DNA from: UBA1573 sp034005165
GTDB lineage: Bacteria; Pseudomonadota; Alphaproteobacteria; Micavibrionales; Micavibrionaceae
Length of the DNA: 64,000 bases
Reading direction: 5' to 3'
Assembly: GCA_034005165.1 (NCBI GenBank)
Contig: JAVEVE010000001.1
Coordinates: 372,001 to 436,000 of the forward strand
Under the pieces are notes generated by a model. That model did not search any database. It worked only from the letters and a program-made list of their open reading frames with translations, and was not told where the DNA came from. A program made the position numbers and the translations under genes. This document shows, piece by piece, positions 24,730 to 33,171 of the stretch (positions within the stretch are counted from its first letter, which is position 1; every line of letters starts with the position of its first letter).

Positions 24730-26324
24730 GAATAAAGAGACATATCCAATATCTTGTATCTGTGAGTCTTCTTGCTAGCCTATCTGCATATGCTGCCCCG
24801 CCGGATGTAAACTTCGCAGTGACCATGTCAGAAGCTGTAACCGTCAACACAGGCAGCGGCACGCCGCGCATTGCCGTAAATGTTGACGGACAGACCAGAT
24901 ACGCAACCTATTCCGCAGGGACGGGAACTTCCTCGCTCACTTTTTCTTATGCACCGACAATCGGCGATCTTGATCTCGATGGGGTCGCGTTAACCTCACC
25001 AATTGATTTGAATGGCGGAACTATCACCGACCTCAACGGCAATCCTGAAACAAACCTGACCTTTACAGTCCCCAATACATCAGGCGTAAAAGTGGATTAC
25101 CCGTCCCTGTCGATGGATTTTACCAATGGCACAAGCGGACGATACACACTCAACGGCACAGCCTACAACGATCTCTCTTCTTTCCTGACAGCTGCAGGCG
25201 GAACATTCACACGCGCCAGCGTAGGAACATACTTCGATTCAACAGGAACACTCCAAACTGCGGCTCCTGGTCAACCCCGTTTCGATCACGACCCCATCAC
25301 TCACGCACCAAAAGGAATCCTCATTGAGGAAAGCAGAACTAATTTGCTCCCATATAGTGAAGACTTTAGCCAATGGAGTAAATTCACAGCGACCGTCACA
25401 TCAAATGCCGCAACAGCGCCGGATGGAACCATGACAGCCGATCTTATCAGCGCAAATGACACGAGCTTGAATAATGGCTTTGTATATAGAAACGTAACAG
25501 GAAATTTTACAAGCTATACAGTCTCGGTGTTTGCCAAAGCTGGAAATGTCAGCCATTTCAAGATTCAACCCAACGCACAAATAGATGGCGCAATCACGGG
25601 ATTCTTGGCAACCTTTGACTTATCAAACCAAGTTGCCACTACAGGAAATTTTTATGGGGGACATTTTATAAATACATCAGCATCAATTTCATCTGTAGGG
25701 AATGGCTGGTACAAATGCTCCTCTTCATTCAAGATAACAGGCACAACATTCGATGCCCCGCTTAAAACATGGATATATCCATATTTTGCGGGAGACAGCG
25801 TAGGGTCTAATGTATACATTTGGGGCGCTCAACTCGAACAAGGAGAATTCCCCACCTCCTACATCCCCACCGCAACTATGAATGTGACACGCGCAGCAGA
25901 TGTGCAGACATTTCCGACATCAGGATGGTTTAATCCCAATTCAGCGTCATTTTATGCTCAATTCCAAGAAAACGCTGCATTGAACATTAGCGGCAGCGGA
26001 TCTTTAATAATGGGCACTGCATTAGATGGACGGTTCATTTACCGCACTAGCGGCAGCTCCGCATATAGAGTGTATGATGGTACAAATATTTTAACCTCCC
26101 CGGACCAAACTCTCAACTCCGTGGTGAAGGTTGCTACAAAATATGGAGGAAGTAACATGGCAATCTCTGCTAATGGCTCGCTGGTCACCTCAAATTTTGA
26201 TGGATCATGGGGAAATCAGGGATTTGCCTGGCTTGCAAACAGCCGTTACAACGGCTGGATTGCTAACTGGAAGTATTATCCTGCCAGCATGTCAAACACC
26301 CAACTCCAACTTTTGACCCAATAA
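24726..26324 (+). CDS. secreted Ig-like plus concanavalin-like (phage-tail-type) lectin protein, downstream half of the split adhesin
   Basis: Starts with a clean signal peptide (MRIKRHIQYLVSVSLLASLS, cleavage after AYA), then enters an Ig-like repeat at its second strand (DVNFAVTMSEAVTVN...). The usual continuation follows: TRYATYSAGTGTSSLTFSY and DLNGGTITDLNGNPET. From ~130 the wording TFTRASVGTYFDSTGTLQTA, PRFDHDPITHAPKGILIEE and RTNLLPYSEDFSQW is that of carbohydrate-binding modules common in phage tail and adhesin proteins. A LamG-like end follows. Translationally coupled to the barrel gene. Together the two read as one adhesin cut by a ~70-base insert that supplies a stop and a new export signal. 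Confidence 0.75.
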   Translation: MRIKRHIQYLVSVSLLASLSAYAAPPDVNFAVTMSEAVTVNTGSGTPRIAVNVDGQTRYATYSAGTGTSSLTFSYAPTIGDLDLDGVALTSPIDLNGGTITDLNGNPETNLTFTVPNTSGVKVDYPSLSMDFTNGTSGRYTLNGTAYNDLSSFLTAAGGTFTRASVGTYFDSTGTLQTAAPGQPRFDHDPITHAPKGILIEESRTNLLPYSEDFSQWSKFTATVTSNAATAPDGTMTADLISANDTSLNNGFVYRNVTGNFTSYTVSVFAKAGNVSHFKIQPNAQIDGAITGFLATFDLSNQVATTGNFYGGHFINTSASISSVGNGWYKCSSSFKITGTTFDAPLKTWIYPYFAGDSVGSNVYIWGAQLEQGEFPTSYIPTATMNVTRAADVQTFPTSGWFNPNSASFYAQFQENAALNISGSGSLIMGTALDGRFIYRTSGSSAYRVYDGTNILTSPDQTLNSVVKVATKYGGSNMAISANGSLVTSNFDGSWGNQGFAWLANSRYNGWIANWKYYPASMSNTQLQLLTQ

Positions 26325-26326
26325 CC

Positions 26327-26356
26327 CTTGACAAATAGGATATAAATCCTAATAAT
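26327..26356 (+). promoter_or_regulatory. putative sigma-32 promoter of dnaK
   Basis: CTTG, 17-base spacer, CCTAATAAT. It fits the alphaproteobacterial heat-shock pattern and begins three bases after the adhesin stop, about 170 bases upstream of dnaK. The spacer overlaps a small palindrome AGGAT-ATAA-ATCCT. The same region also resembles a sigma-70 promoter (TTGACA...TAATAAT). Confidence 0.5.
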
Positions 26357-26523
26357 TAACTTGTAGATTGTTGCAGTTTACAGCATATAACGGGGTGTCC
26401 ATTTGGAATCCAATGCGCTATATGTAATGCCATGCAAAGAGTTGTTTCAGTTCTTTGTGGGAATTTGTGACGGTGCTCATGGTGAGGCCGCGCGTAATTT
26501 GCCAAATAAAAAGAGGTATAAAA

Positions 26524-28473
26524 ATGTCTAAAGTAATCGGTATTGATTTGGGTACAACCAACTCCTGTGTCGCCATCATGGACGGCAAAGAGCCACGCGT
26601 TGTCGAAAACTCGGAAGGAACCCGCACCACCCCGTCAATGGTAGCATTCACCAAAGATGGGGAACGTCTGGTCGGACAGCCTGCAAAACGTCAGGCAGTC
26701 ACGAATCCTGATAACACACTATTCGGAATTAAACGCTTGATCGGTCGCAGATTTAATGACCCTCAAGTCCAAAAAATGAGAGAACACGCCCCATTCAAAA
26801 TTATTGAGGGCGAAAATGGAGATGCTTGGGTCGAAATTGACGGCGAAAAATACGCCCCTTCCCAAATCTCTGCAATGGTTCTGAAAAAAATGAAAGAAAC
26901 AGCAGAGAACTTCCTTGGCACAACTGTTGACCAAGCTGTTATTACAGTTCCAGCATACTTCAACGATGCGCAACGTCAGGCGACCAAAGACGCAGGTAAA
27001 ATTGCTGGTCTTGAAGTCTTGCGGATCATTAACGAACCTACAGCAGCAGCGCTCGCCTACGGCCTTGATAAAAAGAACCAAGGCACCATTGCCGTTTACG
27101 ACTTGGGTGGAGGAACGTTTGACGTATCCATCCTGGAAATCAGTGATGAGCTATTTATGGTTAAATCCACCAACGGGGACACATTCCTCGGAGGGGAAGA
27201 TTTTGACGCGCGCATTATCGACTATCTGGCAGACGAATTCAAAAAAGAGCAAGGCATTGATCTGCGCCAAGACAAACTGGCTCTACAACGCCTGAAAGAA
27301 GCTGCCGAGAAAGCAAAAATTGAACTCTCTTCAACCACACAAACCGAAGTCAACCTGCCCTTTATCACCGCAGATGCCAACGGTCCGAAACATTTGAATG
27401 TCAAACTCTCCCGCGCGAAGTTTGAATCTTTGGTAGATGACCTGGTTCGTCGTACCATCGAACCATGTAAAGCTGCATTGAAAGATGCTGGTTTGAAACC
27501 ATCAGAAATTGACGAAGTTGTGCTCGTGGGTGGTATGACCCGTATGCCGAAAATCATCGAAACCGTAAAAGAACTTTTCGGAAAAGAGCCTCATAAAGGT
27601 GTAAACCCTGATGAGGTTGTGGCTGACGGCGCAGCTGTTCAGGGTGGTGTTTTGCAAGGTGATGTAAAAGACGTTCTCCTGCTTGATGTTACACCTCTGT
27701 CTTTGGGGATTGAAACATTGGGTGGTGTGTTTACACGTCTCATCAACCGCAACACAACCATTCCTACAAAGCAGTCCCAGACGTTTTCGACTGCCGAGGA
27801 CAACCAGAATGCAGTGACAATTCGCGTCTTCCAAGGAGAGCGTGAGATGGCTGCTGACAACAAAATGCTGGGTCAATTTGATTTGGTCGGGATACCTCCT
27901 GCACCGCGCGGTGTTCCACAAATCGAAGTCATTTTCGACATTGATGCCAACGGGATTGTCCACGTAACGGCAAAAGACAAGGCCACCGGTAAAGAGCAAA
28001 ATATCCGTATACAAGCCTCGGGTGGATTGTCGGATGCCGATATTGACAAAATGGTCAAGGAAGCAGAAGTCAACTCGGCACAGGACAAAAAACGCCGTGA
28101 ACTGGTAGAAGTCCGCAACCATGCGGAAGCCATGATCCATCAAACCGAAAAATCACTCTCTGAAATGGGAGGTGATATTCCTGCGGAAGATGTGGCGACA
28201 ACCAGATCGGCAATCGAAGCCTTGAAAACAGCCATGGACGGCGAGAGCCCTGAAGCCATTCAAAGCAAAATGAATGACTTGCAACAAGCCTCCATGAAAA
28301 TAGGCGAAATGGCATATCGCAAAGCCCAAGAAAAAGAATCTGGGGAGGCGGATACAGAAGCCCCGACATCCAGCTCTGGCTCTAATGATGCTGATATCAT
28401 CGATGCGGACTTCACAAACATGAGGTTCGAAGATGATGAAGACGGCAAGAAAAAAGCCGAAGGTGATAAATAA
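26524..28473 (+). CDS. dnaK: chaperone protein DnaK (Hsp70)
   Basis: ATP-dependent Hsp70 chaperone. IGIDLGTTNSCVAIMDG at the start, AYFNDAQRQATKDAG, INEPTAAALAYGLD, YDLGGGTFDVSILE, VLVGGMTRMP and the substrate-domain stretch DVTPLSLGIETLGG. I chose the ATG at 26524 (MSKVIG), giving 649 residues; the open frame upstream to 26455 is not conserved. dnaJ follows 80 bases downstream, with a hairpin between. Confidence 0.98.
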   Translation: MSKVIGIDLGTTNSCVAIMDGKEPRVVENSEGTRTTPSMVAFTKDGERLVGQPAKRQAVTNPDNTLFGIKRLIGRRFNDPQVQKMREHAPFKIIEGENGDAWVEIDGEKYAPSQISAMVLKKMKETAENFLGTTVDQAVITVPAYFNDAQRQATKDAGKIAGLEVLRIINEPTAAALAYGLDKKNQGTIAVYDLGGGTFDVSILEISDELFMVKSTNGDTFLGGEDFDARIIDYLADEFKKEQGIDLRQDKLALQRLKEAAEKAKIELSSTTQTEVNLPFITADANGPKHLNVKLSRAKFESLVDDLVRRTIEPCKAALKDAGLKPSEIDEVVLVGGMTRMPKIIETVKELFGKEPHKGVNPDEVVADGAAVQGGVLQGDVKDVLLLDVTPLSLGIETLGGVFTRLINRNTTIPTKQSQTFSTAEDNQNAVTIRVFQGEREMAADNKMLGQFDLVGIPPAPRGVPQIEVIFDIDANGIVHVTAKDKATGKEQNIRIQASGGLSDADIDKMVKEAEVNSAQDKKRRELVEVRNHAEAMIHQTEKSLSEMGGDIPAEDVATTRSAIEALKTAMDGESPEAIQSKMNDLQQASMKIGEMAYRKAQEKESGEADTEAPTSSSGSNDADIIDADFTNMRFEDDEDGKKKAEGDK

Positions 28474-28483
28474 CAAATAACAT

Positions 28484-28512
28484 GACAGGTGGCCACTTCG
28501 GTGGCCCCTGTT
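28484..28512 (+). terminator. hairpin between dnaK and dnaJ, possible partial terminator
   Basis: Strong stem GGTGGCCAC / GTGGCCCC with a TTCG loop and no long T-run. It may stabilise the dnaK message or reduce dnaJ expression. Confidence 0.45.
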
Positions 28513-28554
28513 CTGTCATCAAAGCAATTTATAAACTCATGGAACTCTTCAAAT

Positions 28555-29706
28555 ATGAGTGAAAAAGATTACTACAAACTTCTGGAAGTTGAAAAAACTG
28601 CAAGCGATGAGGACATCAAAAAAGCCTATCGCAAAATGGCGGCAAAATTTCACCCTGACCGAAACAAAGAAGATCCCAAAACAGCCGAAGAAAAGTTCAA
28701 AGAGATCAATCAGGCCTATGATGTCCTGAAAGACCCTCAAAAACGTGCTGCCTATGATCGCTTTGGCGCTGATGGCCCTGCCGGTATGGGGGCAGGCGGT
28801 GCCGGATTTGGTGGAGCAGGTTTCGGCTCTGCATTCTCTGATATTTTCGAGGATATGTTTGGCGACATCATGAGCGGTGGACGCGGTGGACGTGGACGAA
28901 GCGGCCCGATGCGCGGTTCAGATATGCAATTCTCGCTCGACATTTCTCTTGAAGATGCATTCAAAGGGAAAGACGCCAAACTTAAAATTCCGACAGTTGA
29001 GTCTTGCGACCAATGTAGCGGCACAGGCTCTGCCGATGGCGGAGCACCTGAAGCATGCGGAACATGCGGCGGCTCTGGCCGTGTCCGTGCTCAACAAGGG
29101 TTCTTTACAATTGAACGCACCTGCCACACCTGTAATGGTGCTGGAAACGTCATTAAATCTCCATGTAAAAAATGTGGTGGTGCCGGACGGATGCGCGGTG
29201 AAAAAACCGTCAAAATTTCGATCCCAGCTGGTATTTCCGAAGGCCAGCGCATCCGCTTGGGCGGTGAAGGCGAAGCAGGTATTCGCGGCGGAGAAAGTGG
29301 CGATTTGTATGTTTTGATTAACATCAAACCTCACAAATTCTTCAAACGAGATGCAGCAACCCTCTTCTGCCGCGTCCCTGTCCCGATGACCACAGCGGCC
29401 CTCGGCGGCAACATGGAAGTCCCGACAATCGAAGGCGAAAAAAATAGCATCAAGATTCCGGCTGGCACTCAGACAGGTCAACAAATCCGCGTCAAAGGAA
29501 AAGGCATGAGCATCATGCGCTCTGAATCTCGTGGTGATTTGTTTATCGAGGTATTCGTTGAAACCCCTGTTAATCTGGACAAGAAACAAACAGATCTGAT
29601 GAAGCAGCTTGACGAAACGCTTCAAAAAAGCGGCAGTAAAAACACGCCGGAAAGTGAAGGCTTTTTCAAAAAGATGAAAGAGCTGTGGGATGATATTAGA
29701 GATTAG
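28555..29706 (+). CDS. dnaJ: chaperone protein DnaJ (Hsp40)
   Basis: Co-chaperone that delivers substrates to DnaK and stimulates its ATPase. J domain 1-70 with the HPD triad in KFHPDRN. A Gly/Phe-rich linker follows, then four zinc CxxCxGxG repeats (CDQCSGTG, CGTCGGSG, CHTCNGAG, CKKCGGAG) and the C-terminal substrate domain. ATG at 28555 gives 383 residues. A few extra residues before MSEKDYYKLL are possible but not conserved. Confidence 0.98.
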   Translation: MSEKDYYKLLEVEKTASDEDIKKAYRKMAAKFHPDRNKEDPKTAEEKFKEINQAYDVLKDPQKRAAYDRFGADGPAGMGAGGAGFGGAGFGSAFSDIFEDMFGDIMSGGRGGRGRSGPMRGSDMQFSLDISLEDAFKGKDAKLKIPTVESCDQCSGTGSADGGAPEACGTCGGSGRVRAQQGFFTIERTCHTCNGAGNVIKSPCKKCGGAGRMRGEKTVKISIPAGISEGQRIRLGGEGEAGIRGGESGDLYVLINIKPHKFFKRDAATLFCRVPVPMTTAALGGNMEVPTIEGEKNSIKIPAGTQTGQQIRVKGKGMSIMRSESRGDLFIEVFVETPVNLDKKQTDLMKQLDETLQKSGSKNTPESEGFFKKMKELWDDIRD

Positions 29707-29714
29707 GACATAAG

Positions 29715-30479
29715 ATGAAAATCGGAATCGCAGGCTGCACAGGACGTATGGGGCAATTACTGGTCAAAGAAGTCCAGAATGCAAGTGACCTGTATCTGGC
29801 AGGAGGCGTAACACGCGACAAAGATACTCTTCCTGAAAATGTCCCAATCCTGAAAGACGGTGAAGACCTCTTCGCCGTTTCAGATCTGGTGATTGACTTC
29901 ACCGCTCCCGACGCCAGTGTGCGCCATGCCCGCATCGCTGCAAGCGCAAAAAAGCCTTTGATTATCGGAACAACAGGAATCTCCGAATCCCAAATGGAAG
30001 AGATCAAGGATGCTGCAAAATTTGCACCAATTCTCTACACCCCGAACTCAAGCCTAGGCGTCAATATTATGATGCAGTTCGTCAAAAAAGCTGCAAAGAT
30101 TCTGGGAACAGACTACGCAATCGAAATTCTTGAAGCCCACCACGGAAAGAAAGTCGATGCCCCAAGCGGTACAGCTCTTGCTCTTGGTAAAGCTGCAGCC
30201 GAAGGTCGTGGTGTTACACTTTCATCAAAAGCTGTCTACGATCGCCACGGGCACACGGGCGCGCGCACTAAAGACGAAATCGGTTTTTCCGTCATTCGTG
30301 GCGGAGATATTGTCGGAGAACACACAGTTATGTTTCTGGGAGCTGGAGAACGGATTGAATTGACACACAAGTCAACTGACCGCGCCCTCTTCGCACGCGG
30401 CGCCCTGCAAGCGGCTCGCTGGTTAATCAATCAACCGGCAGGTTTTTACAACATGAATGATTTCCTGAAACTGGATTAA
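29715..30479 (+). CDS. dapB: 4-hydroxy-tetrahydrodipicolinate reductase
   Basis: NAD(P)H-dependent step of the diaminopimelate/lysine pathway. Nucleotide-binding IGIAGCTGRMGQLL, then DFTAPDAS and IGTTGISESQ. The catalytic EAHHGKKVDAPSGTAL and the ending FARGALQAARWLINQPAG are also present. 254 residues. Eight bases after dnaJ, a common alphaproteobacterial neighbour. It overlaps the convergent ogt stop by four bases. Confidence 0.96.
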   Translation: MKIGIAGCTGRMGQLLVKEVQNASDLYLAGGVTRDKDTLPENVPILKDGEDLFAVSDLVIDFTAPDASVRHARIAASAKKPLIIGTTGISESQMEEIKDAAKFAPILYTPNSSLGVNIMMQFVKKAAKILGTDYAIEILEAHHGKKVDAPSGTALALGKAAAEGRGVTLSSKAVYDRHGHTGARTKDEIGFSVIRGGDIVGEHTVMFLGAGERIELTHKSTDRALFARGALQAARWLINQPAGFYNMNDFLKLD

Positions 30480-31072
30480 GCCACTCCAGCTAACGCTACG
30501 TCAACTTCCATCTTCAAGAGTTTTTGTTTTACGGCGTCACCCCATCCGTAATTACACACAGATCCGTTCTTTTGGATAACGCGGTGACACGGAATAAGAA
30601 GCGATATAGGATTCGCACCAACAGCCGACCCGACCGCGCGAACGGCCCGATCCCGCCCCAACGCAGACGCGATCGCGCCATAACTCACAACATGCCCACA
30701 CGGAATTTTAAGCAAAGCGTGCCACACGTCTTTTTGAAACTCTGTGCCCGTAACCACCAGCGTCAATTTATCTTTTGATCGTCCGCGCCATATATCATCA
30801 ACACGCTTTGCCAACCGCGCAGCCTCTTTCGGATTTTCTCTCAAAACCAAATCAGGAAAGAAGTGACGTATTTTCTCTAAAGAACGCTCCTCACGAAACC
30901 CAAGATACATTAGGCCCGCTGCACACCACACCAACGTCATCTTACCGAATAGCGTATCAACTGAACCATATTCACCCGCCCCTGGAAAAACAGTATCATC
31001 AATGCGGACATCCATATAGGATTGTCCCGCCAATTGCGCATCAAACGCCAAGCCAATCTGGTCAAATTTCAT
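30476..31072 (-). CDS. ogt: methylated-DNA--protein-cysteine S-methyltransferase
   Basis: Suicidal repair enzyme that removes alkyl groups from O6-alkylguanine. The active-site motif IPCHRVIQKNG contains the acceptor Cys, preceded by the DNA-recognition helix IPCGHVVSYGAIASALGRDRAVRAVG. The N-terminal ~95 residues are the usual variable domain. 198 residues. Convergent with dapB and divergent from nth, another base-damage gene. Confidence 0.93.
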   Translation of the reverse strand: MKFDQIGLAFDAQLAGQSYMDVRIDDTVFPGAGEYGSVDTLFGKMTLVWCAAGLMYLGFREERSLEKIRHFFPDLVLRENPKEAARLAKRVDDIWRGRSKDKLTLVVTGTEFQKDVWHALLKIPCGHVVSYGAIASALGRDRAVRAVGSAVGANPISLLIPCHRVIQKNGSVCNYGWGDAVKQKLLKMEVDVALAGVA

Positions 31073-31108
31073 ACTGTTTTCTCCCCATTAAACAGATATA
31101 ACTTAGAC

Positions 31109-31741
31109 ATGAAAAAAGAAAATATCCAAGAAATGTTTCGCCTGCTGTGCGAACAAAATCCCGAACCGAAAGGTGAACTCAATTCAGTCAACATCTACAC
31201 TTTACTGGTTGCAGTTATACTCTCAGCCCAAGCCACAGATGCGGGCGTCAACAAAGCGACTGAGCAGCTGTTCAAAATTGTAGACACACCTGAAAAAATG
31301 ATCAAACTTGGCCTTGATAATCTCAAAAATCATATAAAGACAATTGGCCTTTATAATTCCAAAGCCAGCAATGTTATTGAAATGTCCAAACAACTCATTG
31401 AAAAGCATGGCGGGCAAGTCCCAGAAACCTTAGAAGATTTAACGGCCCTTCCGGGTGTCGGGCGCAAAACAGCGAATGTTGTCCTGAATATAGCCTTCGG
31501 CCACCCGACCATTGCTGTAGACACCCATGTCTTTCGGGTCTCCAACCGCACAGGACTGGCAGAAGGCTCGAACGTAGAGATAGTTGAAAAGAAGCTCGAG
31601 AAAGTCATTCCCGCAGAATATAAACGCCATGCCCACCACTGGCTGATTCTTCATGGACGTTATGTCTGCAAAGCGCGCAAACCTGATTGTGCCGTCTGCA
31701 TTATCTCTGAATTATGCAAATCAAGGGGTAAAATTGCCTAA
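31109..31741 (+). CDS. nth: endonuclease III
   Basis: DNA glycosylase/AP lyase for oxidised pyrimidines. Helix-hairpin-helix LTALPGVGRKTANVVLN with the catalytic Lys, the Asp in AVDTHVFRVSNRTGL, and the C-terminal 4Fe-4S motif C-x6-C-x2-C-x5-C (CKARKPDCAVCIISELC). I chose the ATG at 31109 (MKKENIQEMF), giving 210 residues; the frame upstream overlaps ogt antisense. Confidence 0.96.
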   Translation: MKKENIQEMFRLLCEQNPEPKGELNSVNIYTLLVAVILSAQATDAGVNKATEQLFKIVDTPEKMIKLGLDNLKNHIKTIGLYNSKASNVIEMSKQLIEKHGGQVPETLEDLTALPGVGRKTANVVLNIAFGHPTIAVDTHVFRVSNRTGLAEGSNVEIVEKKLEKVIPAEYKRHAHHWLILHGRYVCKARKPDCAVCIISELCKSRGKIA

Positions 31742-31856
31742 CCAAAGCACAAATCATCTGAATGACTTGATATATAAGAAAAAATTAAGTTGAGAAACGG
31801 GGCGTCCTGACCTACACTCTGCCCCGCACTAAATTTTAAAAAGTAAATAGATCAGT

Positions 31857-32099
31857 ATGACGAAGTCCACTTCTGCCGTAGAAAAACTCAGCTTTGAAGC
31901 TGCCCTGGAAGAGCTCGAACAGATTATCCGTAATCTCGAGACGGGAAAGACATCACTGGAAGAGTCTATTTCCTCTTATGAGCGCGGCATAGCGCTGAAA
32001 ACCCACTGCGAAACAAAACTCCGTGAGGCACGTATGAAAATCGACAAGATTGTTGTCGGCCCGAACGGAACTCTATCAACTGAACCACTGGATGCCTAA
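31857..32099 (+). CDS. xseB: exodeoxyribonuclease VII small subunit
   Basis: Regulatory subunit of exonuclease VII. Typical short helical protein: LSFEAALEELEQIIRNLETG, then SLEESISSYERGIALKTHCE and the LREARMKIDKI segment. 80 residues. It heads the common xseB-ispA-dxs arrangement, 16 bases before ispA. Confidence 0.95.
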   Translation: MTKSTSAVEKLSFEAALEELEQIIRNLETGKTSLEESISSYERGIALKTHCETKLREARMKIDKIVVGPNGTLSTEPLDA

Positions 32100-32115
32100 C
32101 TAACAGGAGAAGCAC

Positions 32116-33027
32116 ATGGCCCCGTCCCCACGCGAGACCAGCCCCGAACTTAAAGAAGCTCTGGAAGACACAGTCCAGATGGTTGAAAAGGCTATCGAAC
32201 GCCTGCTCCCTGAAACAGATTTGGCCGAAGCCCAACTTCATGATGCCATGCGCTACGGAACCCTTGCAGGCGGTAAACGTTTGCGCCCGTTCATGGTCAT
32301 GCAATCTGCAAAATTGTTTAACGTAGATCCGGCCCGCGCCAAGCGTGTTGCTGCGGCAATAGAGATTGTACACTCTTACTCTTTGATCCATGACGACTTA
32401 CCTGCCATGGATAACTCGGATATGCGCCGCGGAAAACTAACCGTGCACCGCGCTTACGATGAAGCAACAGCTATCCTCGCCGGCGATGGTCTACTGACGA
32501 TGGCCTTTCAGGTTCTGACAGCACCTGAAACCCACGAAGACCCGTATGTCCGCTGTGCCCTGATCGCCGCTTTGGCAGATGCTGCTGGACCACACGGAAT
32601 GGTGGGCGGTCAAATGCTTGACCTGATCGGTGAGAACTCAGAATTCGATTTGGGAACAATCTCCCGTATGCAACGCATGAAAACAGGCAAGCTCATGGCG
32701 TTCTCCTGTGAAGCGGGCGCAATTCTCGGCAAAGCCGGAGATATGTATCGCCGCGCATTGACGTCTTATGCATATGATCTTGGTCTTGCATTCCAAGTCA
32801 CAGACGACATCTTGGACGTTGAAGCCGACCCGAACGAAAGCGGCAAACCTGCCAACCAAGACGAGAAAGCAGGCAAATCAACCTTCGTCTCGACCATGGG
32901 GAAAGAACAAGCTCGCCAACGTGCTGAAATGCTGGTTGAACAAGCCATCCGTCACTTGCACGTCTTCCAAGGCCGCGCAGAAATGCTCGAGCAATTGGCC
33001 TACTACGTTCTGAACCGCCGCGCTTGA
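32116..33027 (+). CDS. ispA: farnesyl diphosphate synthase / polyprenyl synthetase
   Basis: Condenses IPP with DMAPP/GPP to farnesyl diphosphate. First Asp-rich motif DDLPAMDNSDMRRG, second Asp-rich motif DDILDVEAD, plus GGKRLRPF near the N-terminus and GGQMLDL. 303 residues. Located between xseB and dxs, so precursor supply and chain elongation are linked; uppS elsewhere in the window uses the product. Confidence 0.95.
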   Translation: MAPSPRETSPELKEALEDTVQMVEKAIERLLPETDLAEAQLHDAMRYGTLAGGKRLRPFMVMQSAKLFNVDPARAKRVAAAIEIVHSYSLIHDDLPAMDNSDMRRGKLTVHRAYDEATAILAGDGLLTMAFQVLTAPETHEDPYVRCALIAALADAAGPHGMVGGQMLDLIGENSEFDLGTISRMQRMKTGKLMAFSCEAGAILGKAGDMYRRALTSYAYDLGLAFQVTDDILDVEADPNESGKPANQDEKAGKSTFVSTMGKEQARQRAEMLVEQAIRHLHVFQGRAEMLEQLAYYVLNRRA

Positions 33028-33171
33028 TTTCTCCTAACGCCGATAGAACAAACGTTCAATCTGCATAATGTATAATTTGCGGATGCAAACATAACTGTCA
33101 AAAAAAGAACCATACTGCACTTGACAACTTCTTCGTGACAAATCAGTCAAAAGCCATTACATATCAACCCC

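Noticed and set aside
22240..26324. Simple frameshift as the cause of the adhesin split
   Set aside because: Joining the frames by a one- or two-base shift does not work: ~70 bases encoding a proper signal peptide lie between the two homologous edges.
27502..28143. Long minus-strand ORF opposite dnaK
   Set aside because: Antisense shadow of a conserved gene with no start signals or recognisable domain.
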